A stretch of DNA of 64,000 nt from Actinacidiphila sp. DG2A-62 (GCF_035825295.1 NZ_JAYMGI010000002.1:1240001-1304000); one strand, 5' to 3'. Counted from the stretch's first letter, positions 1 through 8,862 are shown. Notes: generated from the letters alone by a model not told the origin. Program-made: numbers and translations.

Positions 1-172
1 CGCCCGGCCGGGCCGGCACGCCGTCTCCCGGCCACCGGGCCAGGGCCTGGGTGAACGCGTCCTGCGTACACTCCTCGGCCAGGTCCCAGTCGCCGGTGGT
101 GCGGATCAGCGTCGCCACCACCCGGGCCCACTCGGTCCGGAAGGTGTCCGCGACGGCCGCCTCGACGTTCAC
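1..172 (-). CDS. ECF RNA polymerase sigma factor, N-terminal part only
   Basis: This is the first 57 codons of a sigma-70-family (ECF) factor; the rest lies beyond the left edge. The visible part reads as region 2 of an ECF sigma, with 'WARVVATLIRTTGDWDLAEECTQDAF' split by the usual acidic DLAEE segment that packs in the sigma-2 helix bundle. The GTG start at 172 overlaps the stop of the upstream DGPF gene in a GTGA arrangement, so the two are translationally coupled. ECF sigmas paired with DGPF/YCII proteins form a known group (ECF42-like). It is the only candidate regulator for the repeated promoter motif in this window. The group assignment is inferred from the partner gene and N-terminal sequence. 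Confidence 0.85.
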   Translation of the reverse strand, partial: MNVEAAVADTFRTEWARVVATLIRTTGDWDLAEECTQDAFTQALARWPGDGVPARPG

Positions 173-507
173 CCGCGGAACGGGCGGATCTCGATCCGGC
201 CGGTGAGGGCCACCGGGTGCCGGGCGGCGATCTCGATCGCCTCCTTGACGTCGGCGCAGTCGATGATGTCGTAGCCCGCGATGACTTCCTTGGTCTCCGC
301 GAACGGCCCGTCGGCGAGCAGCACTTCGCCGCCGCGGACGCGTACCGTGGTGGCGTCCCGGTACGGTCGCAGCTCGTCCCCGTGCAGCCGGATGCCGGCG
401 GCGTCCAGTTCGTCGGCCCACGGCATCGGTTCGTCGGGCTCGACCGGCTCCTGGGGCTCGCGGTCGTAGACAGCTTTGTCCACGCAGACGAAGAGCATGA
501 ACTTCAT
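169..507 (-). CDS. DGPF/YCII-domain protein coupled to the ECF sigma factor
   Basis: A 112-residue YCII-related protein carrying the hallmark LADGPFAETKE motif followed by a GYDIIDCAD segment. I chose ATG 507 rather than the longer frame from 699 because a GGAGG ribosome binding site sits 8 bases upstream and the family starts with MKFMLF-like sequence. DGPF proteins are regularly encoded beside ECF42-type sigma factors; their biochemical role is unclear. The stop overlaps the sigma start. A TGTCC(T)-N14-GTTCGTCG promoter motif lies 128 bases upstream, consistent with autoregulation. A paralogue is encoded inside the biosynthetic cluster at 22673-23008. Confidence 0.9.
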   Translation of the reverse strand: MKFMLFVCVDKAVYDREPQEPVEPDEPMPWADELDAAGIRLHGDELRPYRDATTVRVRGGEVLLADGPFAETKEVIAGYDIIDCADVKEAIEIAARHPVALTGRIEIRPFRG

Positions 508-634
508 CGCTTCGTACCTCCAGTCGGGCCCGTGCACGGCAGTGCTGATCCTACGGTGCGGCGCCCGTCGTCGTCCGGTGATGACGTGAAACCCGGCGGC
601 CCGGTGGGACCCGTTCCGTATCCGCCTGACAGCA

Positions 635-662
635 CGACGAACGGGCCGTCGTGGAAAGGACA
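635..662 (-). promoter_or_regulatory. ECF-type promoter motif upstream of DGPF/sigma pair
   Basis: On the minus strand this reads TGTCCT, then 14 bases, then GTTCGTCG. The spacing and the -10-like element are identical to the copies at 6375, 9398, 23105, 27822 and 33312. It lies in the 222-base gap between the M28 gene and the DGPF gene and would give a leader of about 125 bases. That the sigma factor downstream recognises it is inference. Confidence 0.65.
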
Positions 663-729
663 TCACGGACCGGACGGGCCGCGCCGGGCCGCCGGGCATC
701 GGCCGCCGGGGGCCACCGGCGACGGGTGG

Positions 730-2250
730 CTAGGGCGCGGTGGGGCCGGTCGGCGGCAGGCCCTCGGCGGCGAGCCGCCAGATGACGTCGGCCGCCGCGG
801 TGCTGAACTCCGAGAGCGCCTTGGGGTTCAGGTTGTGGATGTCGTCGCACGCCGCGTGGAAGCAGGCGTCATAGGACACCCCCGCGGTTCCCCCGTATGT
901 GGCGGCCTCCTGCGGTGTCTTGAGGTCGGCGGCGCCGCCGAACAGGCCGCCGGTCGGCACGCCGGCGTCGATCAGCGGACCGAGCGAGGCGCCGTCGAAC
1001 GTGGTCGGCTCGATCGGCTCGGTCGCCAGTCCCCGTGCCTGGAACCAGTCGTTGAACAGCTGCTGGATCTGCACCGATCCGGGAGGGCCGTCGCCGTTGA
1101 AGACGAACCGGACGTAGTTCGGCGAGCCGATCGAGTCCAGGTCGATGCCCGCGTAGATGCGGCCCAGGTCGGCCGCGCTGAGCGACTGCGCGTAGTGGTA
1201 CGACCCCTGGAGCCCGATCTGGCCGGTGTCGGGGTCGCGCACCGCCCGGGTCTCCTCGGCGCCGAAGAAGACGAACCGGATCTTGTACCGCGGGTTCAGG
1301 TGCAGCCGGTGGATCTGCTCGGCGATCTCCAGGGCGGCCGCGACCCCGCTGCCGTCCTCGTTGATGCCGGGGCCGGTCGGCAGGGCGTCCAGCGGGGCGT
1401 GCACCAGCAGCACGTGCCGCGGGTCGCCGCCCTTGCTCTCGGCGATGATGTTCTCGGTGGTCGCGTTCGGGTTGTTCCGCGTGCTGGTCCGCACGTGCAG
1501 GGTGACCGGCCCGGACTTGGCCGCGTTGTACAGCGCGGCCCCGTCGGCGTAGCTGAGCATCCCCACGACCGGGACGGCGGCGGTCTCGCCGACGGTCCCG
1601 CCCTCGGCCTGGTCGCGGCCCGGCTGACCCTCGTTGAAGATGACCACCGCGGCATAACCGGCCGCTTGGGCGTTGAGCACCTTGGTCTCGAAGGCGCAGG
1701 TGCCGCGCTGCACGAGCGCGATCGGCCGCTCCCCGCTGCCGACCGGCGGGAAGTCCGCCACGTCGCACCCGGAACTGGAGCTGGGCGTCGGCGCGGGCGG
1801 GACCATGACGTTGGTGGTCGGGACCAGCGGACCGGTCACGTCACCGCTGCCGGAGTACGCGAACGTCGTGGTGGTGAAGGCGACCGGCGCCGGGGACACC
1901 TCGTCGACCACCGGCGGGGCGAGCTCGTCGTAGAACGGGAAGGTGAAGCCCTGCTCCTTCACCGAGTACCCCGCGTCGCGCAGCGTCCCCTCCACGTAGC
2001 GGGCCGCGGCCTCGAATCCGGGCGTGCCGGAGGCGCGCACCTCGTCGTTGTGGTCGGCTATGCGTGCCAGCGCCCGCTCGTGAGCCATGACTGCGCGGGA
2101 GGTGACGCTCCTGGCCAGTGCCTTTGCGGCGACGAAGGCCGGCACGCCGTGGGCGTGCGCGGCGGTGGCCGCGGTGGCGGCGGGCTGTGCGGTCATTGCG
2201 ACCGCGGCAACGGTAGCCGTGGTGACGAGCATCGCGAAGCGTCTTCGCAT
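730..2250 (-). CDS. Secreted M28-family (aminopeptidase-like) protein with PA domain, altered metal site
   Basis: A 506-residue exported protein. An Arg-rich N-terminus, hydrophobic core and Ala-rich cleavage region (about 1-35) look like a signal peptide. A PA (protease-associated) domain is visible around residues 180-270 (ALVQRGTCAFETK), followed by an M28 zinc-peptidase fold with FFGAEE, IDLDSIGSPN and a C-terminal FHAACD. Compared with Streptomyces griseus aminopeptidase, the first metal-binding His appears as Pro (HAPLD aligned with GAHLD), the bridging Asp as Glu (GINEDGSG aligned with GINDNGSG), and the usual SDH motif is ASL. It may be catalytically weakened or changed. GTG-free start: ATG 2250 with a GAGGGG binding site. 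It is probably not part of the cluster. Confidence 0.85.
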   Translation of the reverse strand: MRRRFAMLVTTATVAAVAMTAQPAATAATAAHAHGVPAFVAAKALARSVTSRAVMAHERALARIADHNDEVRASGTPGFEAAARYVEGTLRDAGYSVKEQGFTFPFYDELAPPVVDEVSPAPVAFTTTTFAYSGSGDVTGPLVPTTNVMVPPAPTPSSSSGCDVADFPPVGSGERPIALVQRGTCAFETKVLNAQAAGYAAVVIFNEGQPGRDQAEGGTVGETAAVPVVGMLSYADGAALYNAAKSGPVTLHVRTSTRNNPNATTENIIAESKGGDPRHVLLVHAPLDALPTGPGINEDGSGVAAALEIAEQIHRLHLNPRYKIRFVFFGAEETRAVRDPDTGQIGLQGSYHYAQSLSAADLGRIYAGIDLDSIGSPNYVRFVFNGDGPPGSVQIQQLFNDWFQARGLATEPIEPTTFDGASLGPLIDAGVPTGGLFGGAADLKTPQEAATYGGTAGVSYDACFHAACDDIHNLNPKALSEFSTAAADVIWRLAAEGLPPTGPTAP

Positions 2251-2302
2251 GGTCCCCTCTTTCGTCTTCTGGCATCTGGTGCAACATGGGCCCTACAGCC
2301 GG

Positions 2303-2340
2303 ACGGCGCGCACCCCGCCGTGAGGCGGAATGCGCGCCGT
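2303..2340 (-). terminator. Intrinsic terminator hairpin after the ABC exporter operon
   Basis: A perfect 10-bp outer stem (ACGGCGCGCA with TGCGCGCCGT) encloses a 5-bp inner stem (CCGCC with GGCGG) with a GTGA loop. It lies 74 bases past the stop of the second ABC gene, between that operon and the M28 promoter region. No strong U-tract follows, as is common in Streptomyces. Confidence 0.7.
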
Positions 2341-2413
2341 GTGGTGCGGTCGTGCGGTGGAGTGGTCCCCCGGTGGTGCGGTGGTGCGAGCGGGTCCTTC
2401 CGGCCGCGCCGGT

Positions 2414-4198
2414 CTACTTGTAGGCGAGGGCCTGGAGCTCGAAAAGCTCCGCGTACAGGCCGCCGCTCTGGACGAGGGTCTGGTGGTCGCCGGTCTCCAC
2501 GATCCGGCCGTCCTTGACGACGACGATCACGTCGGCCATGCGGACCGTGGAGAAGCGGTGCGAGACGAACAGGGTGATCGCGCCGGTGGTCTCGCGGACC
2601 TGGCGGGCCTGCTCCGCATACCGCTCGAACAGGTGGTGCTCGGCCTCCGGGTCCAGCGCCGAGGTCGGCTCGTCGAGCACCAGCAGCAGCGGCGTCTCGC
2701 GCATCAGGGCGCGGCCGAGGGCCAGCTTCTGCCACTGGCCGCCGGATAGTTCCGCGCCCTCGGTGTAACTGGTACCGAGCTGGGTGTCGAGGCCCGACTC
2801 CAACTGCTCGATGAGGTCGGTGGCATGGGCGCGTTCCAGCGCGGTGGTCACGGCAGGCGCGTCGTCGATGCGCGGCAGGTCGCCGAGCCCGACGGTGCTG
2901 CCCGCGGTCAGCTCGTAGCGCACGAAGTCCTGGAAGCCCGCCGCGATCCGCTGTCGCCACTGCTCGGCGGGCAGCCGGCGCAGGTCGGCGCCGTCGACCA
3001 GAATGCGGCCCGCGGACGGCCGGTAGAGCCCGCACAGCAACTTGACCAGGGTGCTCTTGCCGGCGCCGTTCTCCCCCACGATGGCGACCGTGGCGCCGGC
3101 CGGCAGGGTGAGCGAGACGTCACTGAGCACCTGGGTGGTGGTGCCGGGGTAGGTGAAGGCGACGTTCTGCAGCTCGATGCCCTGCGACAGCCGCTCCTCG
3201 GGGGTGCGGTCCACCGGCAGCGTCTCCTCGACGGCCACCAGGTCGCGCACGGTGTCCATGCGGCGGAGCGTGCCCGCCATCCGCTGAAGGTCGCTCAGCA
3301 GGCTGACCGCGGAGGCGACCTGCCGGTTGACCTGGGTGGCCAGCGAGATCACCAGCACCACGTCGCCGACGCTGTGGTGGCCGGTGATGGCCTCGCGGAT
3401 CACCAGGATCATCGCGCCCATGTACGCCAGGCCGAAGATCATCTGCCCGCCGGCCCTGACCAGGGCGGCCTTGTTGTTGGCCCGCCACAGCCCGCGGCTG
3501 GTGTCGGCCCACAGCTCGGCGTGGCGGCGGCGCAGCTCGCCGCTCATCTGGAACACCCGCAGTTCGCCCGCGTAGCGCGCGGAGGAGGCCAGCCGGAAGA
3601 GGTTCAGCGCGATCCGGGTGGACTCCGCGGTGTCGGTCCTCGCCTGATCGTTGATCTGCTCGGCCTTGCGTCCGGCCAGCAGCGGGGGTACCGCGGCAAC
3701 CGGGAGCAGCAGCAGGAGCGGGTCCAGCCGGGCCAGCAGCACCGCGGTGAAGATCACCGCGAGGATCAGCCCGAAGGTGGCGAACAGCGCCTGGAAGGCG
3801 TTGGGGAAGCGCCTGCTCTCCGGGCCGAGCACGGTCACCATGTCGGCGTAGTCGGACCGCTCGTGGTGCTCGATGCCCTCCGAACCGTTGGACAGGGTCA
3901 TCAGGTCCTCGACGAAGTCGAGTTCGGCGAGTTCGGCGAGTTCGAAGTAGGCGACGTGGGCGAAGTTCCCGAAGGACAGGGTGACGATCGCCAGCACGGC
4001 GACCACCACGCCGTACCCGGCCGCGTCGCCGGAGTGGCCGTCGACGACCGCGTCGGTCATCAGGCCGAGGAACGCGGCGAGCAGCGGTGCCGCCACCGCG
4101 CCGGCCATCATCAGCACGATCGCGGTCAGCGCCTTGCGCCAGTCGACCTTCCAGGCGATCTTCAGCAGCCGCCACGAGCCGTTCAGCGTCTCCTTCAC
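2414..4198 (-). CDS. ABC exporter half-transporter (TMD-NBD), second subunit
   Basis: A 594-residue fused membrane/ATPase subunit: six predicted membrane helices in the first 320 residues, then a nucleotide-binding domain with Walker A GENGAGKSTLVKL, signature LSGGQWQKLALGRAL, Walker B LLLVLDEPTSALD and H-loop FVSHRFSTVR. All catalytic residues are present. The GTG at 4198 overlaps the stop of the preceding ABC gene (GTGA) and has a GGAGAGGG binding site, so the two half-transporters are coupled and probably form a heterodimer. Exporting the cluster product, and so self-resistance, is the likely role; the substrate is inferred from context only. A hairpin terminator follows. Confidence 0.9.
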   Translation of the reverse strand: MKETLNGSWRLLKIAWKVDWRKALTAIVLMMAGAVAAPLLAAFLGLMTDAVVDGHSGDAAGYGVVVAVLAIVTLSFGNFAHVAYFELAELAELDFVEDLMTLSNGSEGIEHHERSDYADMVTVLGPESRRFPNAFQALFATFGLILAVIFTAVLLARLDPLLLLLPVAAVPPLLAGRKAEQINDQARTDTAESTRIALNLFRLASSARYAGELRVFQMSGELRRRHAELWADTSRGLWRANNKAALVRAGGQMIFGLAYMGAMILVIREAITGHHSVGDVVLVISLATQVNRQVASAVSLLSDLQRMAGTLRRMDTVRDLVAVEETLPVDRTPEERLSQGIELQNVAFTYPGTTTQVLSDVSLTLPAGATVAIVGENGAGKSTLVKLLCGLYRPSAGRILVDGADLRRLPAEQWRQRIAAGFQDFVRYELTAGSTVGLGDLPRIDDAPAVTTALERAHATDLIEQLESGLDTQLGTSYTEGAELSGGQWQKLALGRALMRETPLLLVLDEPTSALDPEAEHHLFERYAEQARQVRETTGAITLFVSHRFSTVRMADVIVVVKDGRIVETGDHQTLVQSGGLYAELFELQALAYK

Positions 4199-6096
4199 AG
4201 CGCCCTCTCCACGGTCTCTTCGTTCTGTGCTGGCGCGCCGTCCGCGCCGCCCTCGGGATCGTCGCCGGAGTCGGTGAAGCGGTCCGCCTGGAGCCTGAAC
4301 AGGTGGGCGTAGCGGCCCTCGGCGGCCAGCAGTTCCTCGTGGCTGCCGTGCTCGGTGACCTTGCCGTTCTCCAGCACGACGATCAGGTCGGCCTGCCGGA
4401 CGGTGGAGAACCGGTGCGAGATCAGCAGCGTCGTGGCGCCGCGGGCGATGTCGGTGAACTCCTTGAAGAACCCGGCCTCGGCGCGGACGTCCAGGCTCGC
4501 GGTCGGCTCGTCCAGCACCAGCACCGGCGATCCGTGGCGCAGCGCGAACAGGGCGCGGGCCAGCGCGATCCGCTGCCACTGGCCGCCGGACAGGTCCGCG
4601 CCGCCGTCCAGGTGGCGGGCCAGCGGGGTGTCCATGCCGCGCGGCAGGCCGTCGAGCACCTCGTCGAGGCCGACCGCCTCGATGACCGCACGCACGCCCT
4701 CGCGGTCGTCGACGTGGGCCACCGACCCGAAGGCGACGTTGTCGGCGGCGGACACCTCGTATCGGGCGAAGTCCTGGAAGATCACCCCGAGTTTGGCCCG
4801 CCACGCCTCGACCGGATACGTGCGGATGTCGACACCGTCGAGCAGGATCGCGCCGGAGGTCGGCTCGTGGAGCCGGGCGAGCAGCTTCACCAGCGTCGTC
4901 TTGCCCGCGCCGTTCACCCCGACCAGGGCCGTGCACCGGCCGATCGGCAGGGTGAGGTCCAGCTCGTCGAGGATCATCCGCTGCTGGCCCGGGTAGTGGA
5001 AGCTGACCTTGTCGAAGCGGATGGTCCCCGTCGGCTCCGGCACCTCGGTGTCGGCGCCGTCCTGCGCGGCTCCGCGGGAGTCCTCCACGGTCCGCGCAGC
5101 GTCCGGCTCGCCGCCGGCCATACCGGAGAAGAAGCGGCGCACCGCGTCGTAGGCGTGCATGCCGACCGCGGTCGGCAGGTCGGACTCGCGGTAGAACTCG
5201 CCGAGGCTCAGCGCGCTGAGCGCGGCGGTGATCACCATGACGAAGTCGGTGAGGGTGAGGTCCGAGCCGCTGTCGGCGGCGGCGTGGCCGACGAGCGCCA
5301 TCACCGACGCGGTGACGGCCATGCCCCAGGCGGTGAACCACACGAACGGCCACAGGTAGATGCGCCTGCGGGCCGCCCACAGCGGTTCCAGCCACTCCAG
5401 ATAGTTCCGCCGCCACAGCTCGCGGAGCCAGTCGATCAGGCCGAAGACCCTGATCTCCTTGGCGGCTTCGGCGTCGATGGTCAGCGCCCTCAGGTAGTCG
5501 TTCTTCAGCTCGGCGCCGTCGAGTTGGAAGCGGACGTCGGCGTACTTGCGCAGGCCGCCGCGCAGGCCGTAACGGAAGAGCATCACCGCGACGACGAGCC
5601 CGGCCGCGGCCAGCCAGGAGAACACCGCACCGACCACGCCCGCGTACCCGGCGAGCTGGGTGTAGCGGCCGAGGAGCGCGAGCTGTCCCGCGCACGCCTG
5701 GCCGGGGCTCTGCACCCAGGTCTCCAGCTCGCGGGCCGCGGTGCGCAGGTCCTCGATGACCCGCGGGTCCTCCAGCGGCCCGACGCCGGTGGTGCTGGTC
5801 GCCGCGGCCATCACGTCGTCGATCACCCGGCCGTCGACCTGCCGGGCGACCAGTTCGCCGACCGACTCGCGGACCGGCGCGACGATCTGCTGGCCGATGA
5901 AGGCCCCCGCGGCGACGAAGAAGGCGTGCAGCAGCGAGTCCCAGGCGTGCGAACCCAGTCCCCCGTCGACGGCGGCGGGTACCCGGCCGAGCACCACGGC
6001 CGCGGCGACGACGAACACCACGGGCAGCGCGCCCAGCAGGACGTTCACGAACACGTCGAGGGCGATCAGCGGGGCGCCGGCGCGCCGGGTGAGCAC
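4195..6096 (-). CDS. ABC exporter half-transporter (TMD-NBD), first subunit; start uncertain
   Basis: A 633-residue TMD-NBD protein as read from GTG 6096. The ATPase domain has Walker A GVNGAGKTTLVKL, signature LSGGQWQRIALARAL, Walker B VLVLDEPTASLD and H-loop LLISHRFSTVR. GTG 6096 has no ribosome binding site. A better-looking start, ATG 6258 preceded by GGAGGA, is in the same frame, but a TGA at 6157-6159 interrupts it after 33 codons. Either the protein starts inside, or that stop is a base error or a mutation. An ECF-type promoter motif lies at 6375-6402. The gene is coupled to the second ABC subunit by a 4-base overlap. Likely role: export of the cluster product. Confidence 0.85.
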   Translation of the reverse strand: MLTRRAGAPLIALDVFVNVLLGALPVVFVVAAAVVLGRVPAAVDGGLGSHAWDSLLHAFFVAAGAFIGQQIVAPVRESVGELVARQVDGRVIDDVMAAATSTTGVGPLEDPRVIEDLRTAARELETWVQSPGQACAGQLALLGRYTQLAGYAGVVGAVFSWLAAAGLVVAVMLFRYGLRGGLRKYADVRFQLDGAELKNDYLRALTIDAEAAKEIRVFGLIDWLRELWRRNYLEWLEPLWAARRRIYLWPFVWFTAWGMAVTASVMALVGHAAADSGSDLTLTDFVMVITAALSALSLGEFYRESDLPTAVGMHAYDAVRRFFSGMAGGEPDAARTVEDSRGAAQDGADTEVPEPTGTIRFDKVSFHYPGQQRMILDELDLTLPIGRCTALVGVNGAGKTTLVKLLARLHEPTSGAILLDGVDIRTYPVEAWRAKLGVIFQDFARYEVSAADNVAFGSVAHVDDREGVRAVIEAVGLDEVLDGLPRGMDTPLARHLDGGADLSGGQWQRIALARALFALRHGSPVLVLDEPTASLDVRAEAGFFKEFTDIARGATTLLISHRFSTVRQADLIVVLENGKVTEHGSHEELLAAEGRYAHLFRLQADRFTDSGDDPEGGADGAPAQNEETVERAL

Positions 6097-6374
6097 GGTG
6101 ATGTCGACGCGTGCCAGGGCCAGTTGGGCCTGGCACGCTGCGTTCCTCGCGGGGCGTCACCGCACACGTCCTTCGGGCCCGCGCCCACGGTCGCGGTCCG
6201 GGCGGCGGCCGGGGTCGCGGTACGGGGCGGCTCCGCCGCGTTCCAGATCGTGTGTCATCGGTCCTCCGTGCCTCCGCATCACCGTCATGGTCACTGCACC
6301 ACCGCGTCGTCGCAGGGTCGTTCGGGTTCGCGGAGCCGGCCGTGGCGGCGGCCGGACCGCTTGCGTTGCTGCAT

Positions 6375-6402
6375 CGACGAACCGCGGTCCGCCGGATGGA
6401 CA
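6375..6402 (-). promoter_or_regulatory. ECF-type promoter motif upstream of ABC exporter operon
   Basis: Minus strand: TGTCCA, 14 bases, GTTCGTCG. It is an exact match to the shared motif, lies just past the stop of the oxidoreductase gene at 6411, and is about 117 bases upstream of ATG 6258. It would start the exporter mRNA separately from the upstream operon. Confidence 0.7.
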
Positions 6403-6410
6403 CCGGACGG

Positions 6411-7385
6411 TCAGATGCGGAGCACAACCTTCCCGGTGTAGACGCCGTTGAGCAGGTTCACCGCGGCCGTGACGCCGTTCTCCAGCCCGTCGACGATGGT
6501 CTCGGCGACGACCACCTCGCCGGAGCGGACCCAGCGGGGGAACTGCTCATCGAACTCCGGGAACAGGTCGGTGTGGTCGAACGTGTAGAAGCCGAGCAGG
6601 CTCAGCCGCTTGCCGATCACGGCCAGGATGTTGGCGGGTCCCCGCGGCACGCCGGTCCTGATCTCCTGCATGCCGCCGCCCATGACGATCCGGCCGTGCG
6701 GCTTCAGCGCGTCGATGGCCGCCTCCAGGTGGGAGCCGCCGACGTTGTCGAAGTACACGTCGAGGCCGTCCAGGTGCTGTCGGATGCCGTCGTGGTAGTC
6801 GAACGCCACGTCGAAGCCGAGCGTGTCGCGCAGATAGGCGGCCTTCTCGGGTGTGCCCGCCGAGCCGATCACCCGGGTGGCGCCGCGCAGCCGGGCGATC
6901 TGCCCGGCCATGGTGCCCACTCCCCCGGCCGCGCTCGACACCCAGAAGGTGTCGCCCTGCTGGATCTGCGCGACGTGCGTACCGACGTACGCGGTCAGCC
7001 CGAAGCACAGGTGGTGGGTCAGCGAGGGGTAGCGGTCGGGGTCGACGCGGCGGAACTCCGCGGCCGCTTCGACCGCGTAGTCGCGGAAGCCGAAGCGGTG
7101 CCACACGATGTCGCCGACGTCCAGACCGTCGTCCGCCGTCTCGACGACCTCGCCGATCGCGTCGCACCACATCGGCTCGCCCGGCTGGTAGTCGGGGATG
7201 TCGACCTTGCTGAGGTCGTTCATCCGCAGCAGCAGACCGGGGTCGATGGACATGAACAGGTTGCGCACGACGACCTGGCCGGGGCGCGGGGCCGGCACCG
7301 GCACCTCGACCATCTTCGTGTCGCCCGGCGCGGGCAGCTTCCCGGTCGGGCGCGACACCAGGTGCACTTCACGACTACGTCTCAC
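6411..7385 (-). CDS. NADP-dependent zinc-independent MDR oxidoreductase
   Basis: A 324-residue medium-chain dehydrogenase/reductase of the leukotriene B4 dehydrogenase / prostaglandin reductase / CurA type. Visible are the N-terminal GroES-like domain with MSIDPGLLLRMND, and a Rossmann domain with AAGGVGTMAGQIARL and VIGSAGTPEKAAYL. Zinc-binding Cys clusters are absent. Family members reduce C=C bonds next to carbonyls with NADPH, so it could saturate an enone in the pathway. GTG 7385 has an AGGAGA site 8 bases upstream. It is the last gene of the VOC, ATP-grasp, oxidoreductase operon; a 97-base gap with repeated GCGGTGCG words separates it from the ATP-grasp gene. Confidence 0.85.
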   Translation of the reverse strand: MRRSREVHLVSRPTGKLPAPGDTKMVEVPVPAPRPGQVVVRNLFMSIDPGLLLRMNDLSKVDIPDYQPGEPMWCDAIGEVVETADDGLDVGDIVWHRFGFRDYAVEAAAEFRRVDPDRYPSLTHHLCFGLTAYVGTHVAQIQQGDTFWVSSAAGGVGTMAGQIARLRGATRVIGSAGTPEKAAYLRDTLGFDVAFDYHDGIRQHLDGLDVYFDNVGGSHLEAAIDALKPHGRIVMGGGMQEIRTGVPRGPANILAVIGKRLSLLGFYTFDHTDLFPEFDEQFPRWVRSGEVVVAETIVDGLENGVTAAVNLLNGVYTGKVVLRI

Positions 7386-7482
7386 GGCAACGTCTCCTTC
7401 GCGGCGGTGCGTTCTACGCGGTGCGCTGTTCGCGGTGCGTCATGCGTCCTGCGTGGTACGTGTCTGCCTGCTGCGGCGGGCC

Positions 7483-8862
7483 TCAGGCGCCGCTGGGCAC
7501 CGGCACCTCGACGGGCTCGGGAGCGCCGCCGGCGAAGGGGTGCTTGGGGGACGGCGCCCCGGCCAGCTCGTGGATGCCCTGCTGGATCCCGGCCACGATC
7601 TGCCGGGCCTCCTCGGCGGTCGGCGCCGCCGCGATCACCGCGATGATCGGGTCGGGCCACGGCAGCGCCCGCACGCTGGTCGGGTACGCCCGCACCCCGG
7701 ACTTCCACAGCCGCTCGAACACCGGCCGGATGTGGTCCTCGTACGTGGTCCCGTCCGCGACCGGCATCATGAAGTGCGCGGACAGGGTGAGTTCCTTCTC
7801 CGCGCCCCACATCCGCAGCAGGCCGCCCGCGTGCAGCGAGCCGCTGCGGCGGGCGTTGATCTCGGTGACGTAGAGCTGGTCGTCGGCGCCGGCCACGCAG
7901 TCGCAGCACATCCAGCCGCGGTAGCCCAGCTTGTGCGCCGCCTCGCCCAGTTCGCGCGCCGTCTTGGTGAGCCGCTCGCCCCACACTGGGGGCAGCGCGC
8001 CCTGGCCGACGTCCACGCTGCGGAAGGAGTAGCCGTGCTCGACGGTCAGCGTGCACCACACGACGTCCTCGACGCCGTCCTCGCCGACCAGGATGTCCGC
8101 GGCCGGGCAGCCGATGCCCTCGGCGTGCTCGACGAACTGCTGGATGAGGATGGGGAAGGCGAAGAAGGAGTCACGGGAGGCGTTGTCGAGGAACTCCTCG
8201 ACGCTGCCGGGGGTGTCGGAGACGACCGCGGAGCCGTCGCCCGCGACGCCGAACAGGGTGCGGGCGATCACCCGGCCGTGCCGGGCGGTCATCGCCCGCA
8301 GGGCGCCGCGCAGTTCGACCCAGTTGCCGACCACCATGCCCTGCGCGACCCGGATGTCCGGCAGCTGCCGGGCCAGGTCGAGGGCGCTGACCTTGGAGTC
8401 CAGGTAGAGGCTGGCCCAGTAGTCGTCCTCAGGGAGGTGGTCGAGCTCGACCGTCAGACCCCAGCCGCGCAGCATCGCCGCGAGCAGATAGGTCTCCGGG
8501 GTCGGGCCGACGATCAGCAGCCGCACGGTGTCGTGGCCGGACAGGTGGTTGCGCAGCTCGTACTGCGCCTCGCCGTCCTTGAGCAGGTCCTCCACCAGCA
8601 GGCCGGTGCGCATGGCCGGCGACACCACCGGGGCGGGGGTCAGACCCAGCTCCCGGTGGATGTCGGCGTACCACTGCTCGTTCCAGCCGAGGGGCAGAAC
8701 CATCACCCGCGGATTGTCGGTCCAGAAGACCGCGTGCTCGCACTCGTACGTGCCGCTGAAGCGCACCACGCGCTCCCGCTCGTCACCGGTGAGGTTCAGC
8801 GCCGGGTTGCGCAGGTGGTATTCGGCGCTGTTGGGAACGATGAGCTCGACAACTTCAGACAT
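7483..8862 (-). CDS. ATP-grasp ligase with pre-ATP-grasp N-terminal region (PGM1-like)
   Basis: A 459-residue protein. The C-terminal half carries a characteristic ATP-grasp metal/phosphate segment, VTEINARRSGSLHAGG, after CCDCVAGADDQLY. The N-terminal half (VRLLIVGPTPETYLLAAML) looks like a pre-ATP-grasp domain. Relatives such as PGM1 of pheganomycin biosynthesis form amide bonds from ATP-activated carboxylates. Here it could add an amino acid or peptide to an intermediate without an NRPS module. It lies between the VOC and oxidoreductase genes on the same strand and probably shares the promoter at 9398. ATP-grasp membership is confident; the PGM1 likeness is from memory and less certain. 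Confidence 0.75.
   Translation of the reverse strand: MSEVVELIVPNSAEYHLRNPALNLTGDERERVVRFSGTYECEHAVFWTDNPRVMVLPLGWNEQWYADIHRELGLTPAPVVSPAMRTGLLVEDLLKDGEAQYELRNHLSGHDTVRLLIVGPTPETYLLAAMLRGWGLTVELDHLPEDDYWASLYLDSKVSALDLARQLPDIRVAQGMVVGNWVELRGALRAMTARHGRVIARTLFGVAGDGSAVVSDTPGSVEEFLDNASRDSFFAFPILIQQFVEHAEGIGCPAADILVGEDGVEDVVWCTLTVEHGYSFRSVDVGQGALPPVWGERLTKTARELGEAAHKLGYRGWMCCDCVAGADDQLYVTEINARRSGSLHAGGLLRMWGAEKELTLSAHFMMPVADGTTYEDHIRPVFERLWKSGVRAYPTSVRALPWPDPIIAVIAAAPTAEEARQIVAGIQQGIHELAGAPSPKHPFAGGAPEPVEVPVPSGA

Noticed and set aside
217..2517. Long plus-strand open frame
   Set aside because: Opposite-strand shadow of the M28 and DGPF genes with low-complexity Arg/Gly/Val composition and no domain; typical of high-GC DNA.
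6157..6159. TGA as a selenocysteine codon in the ABC protein
   Set aside because: No selenocysteine insertion element or reason for Sec in a disordered transporter N-terminus; an error or alternative start is simpler.
2414..6427. A single 1337-residue minus-strand frame covering both ABC genes
   Set aside because: Its N-terminal half is Arg/Pro-rich nonsense overlapping the real first transporter in another frame; only the part from 4198 is a true gene.
4087..6441. Long plus-strand open frame opposite the ABC genes
   Set aside because: It mirrors the ABC exporter codons and has no recognisable domain.
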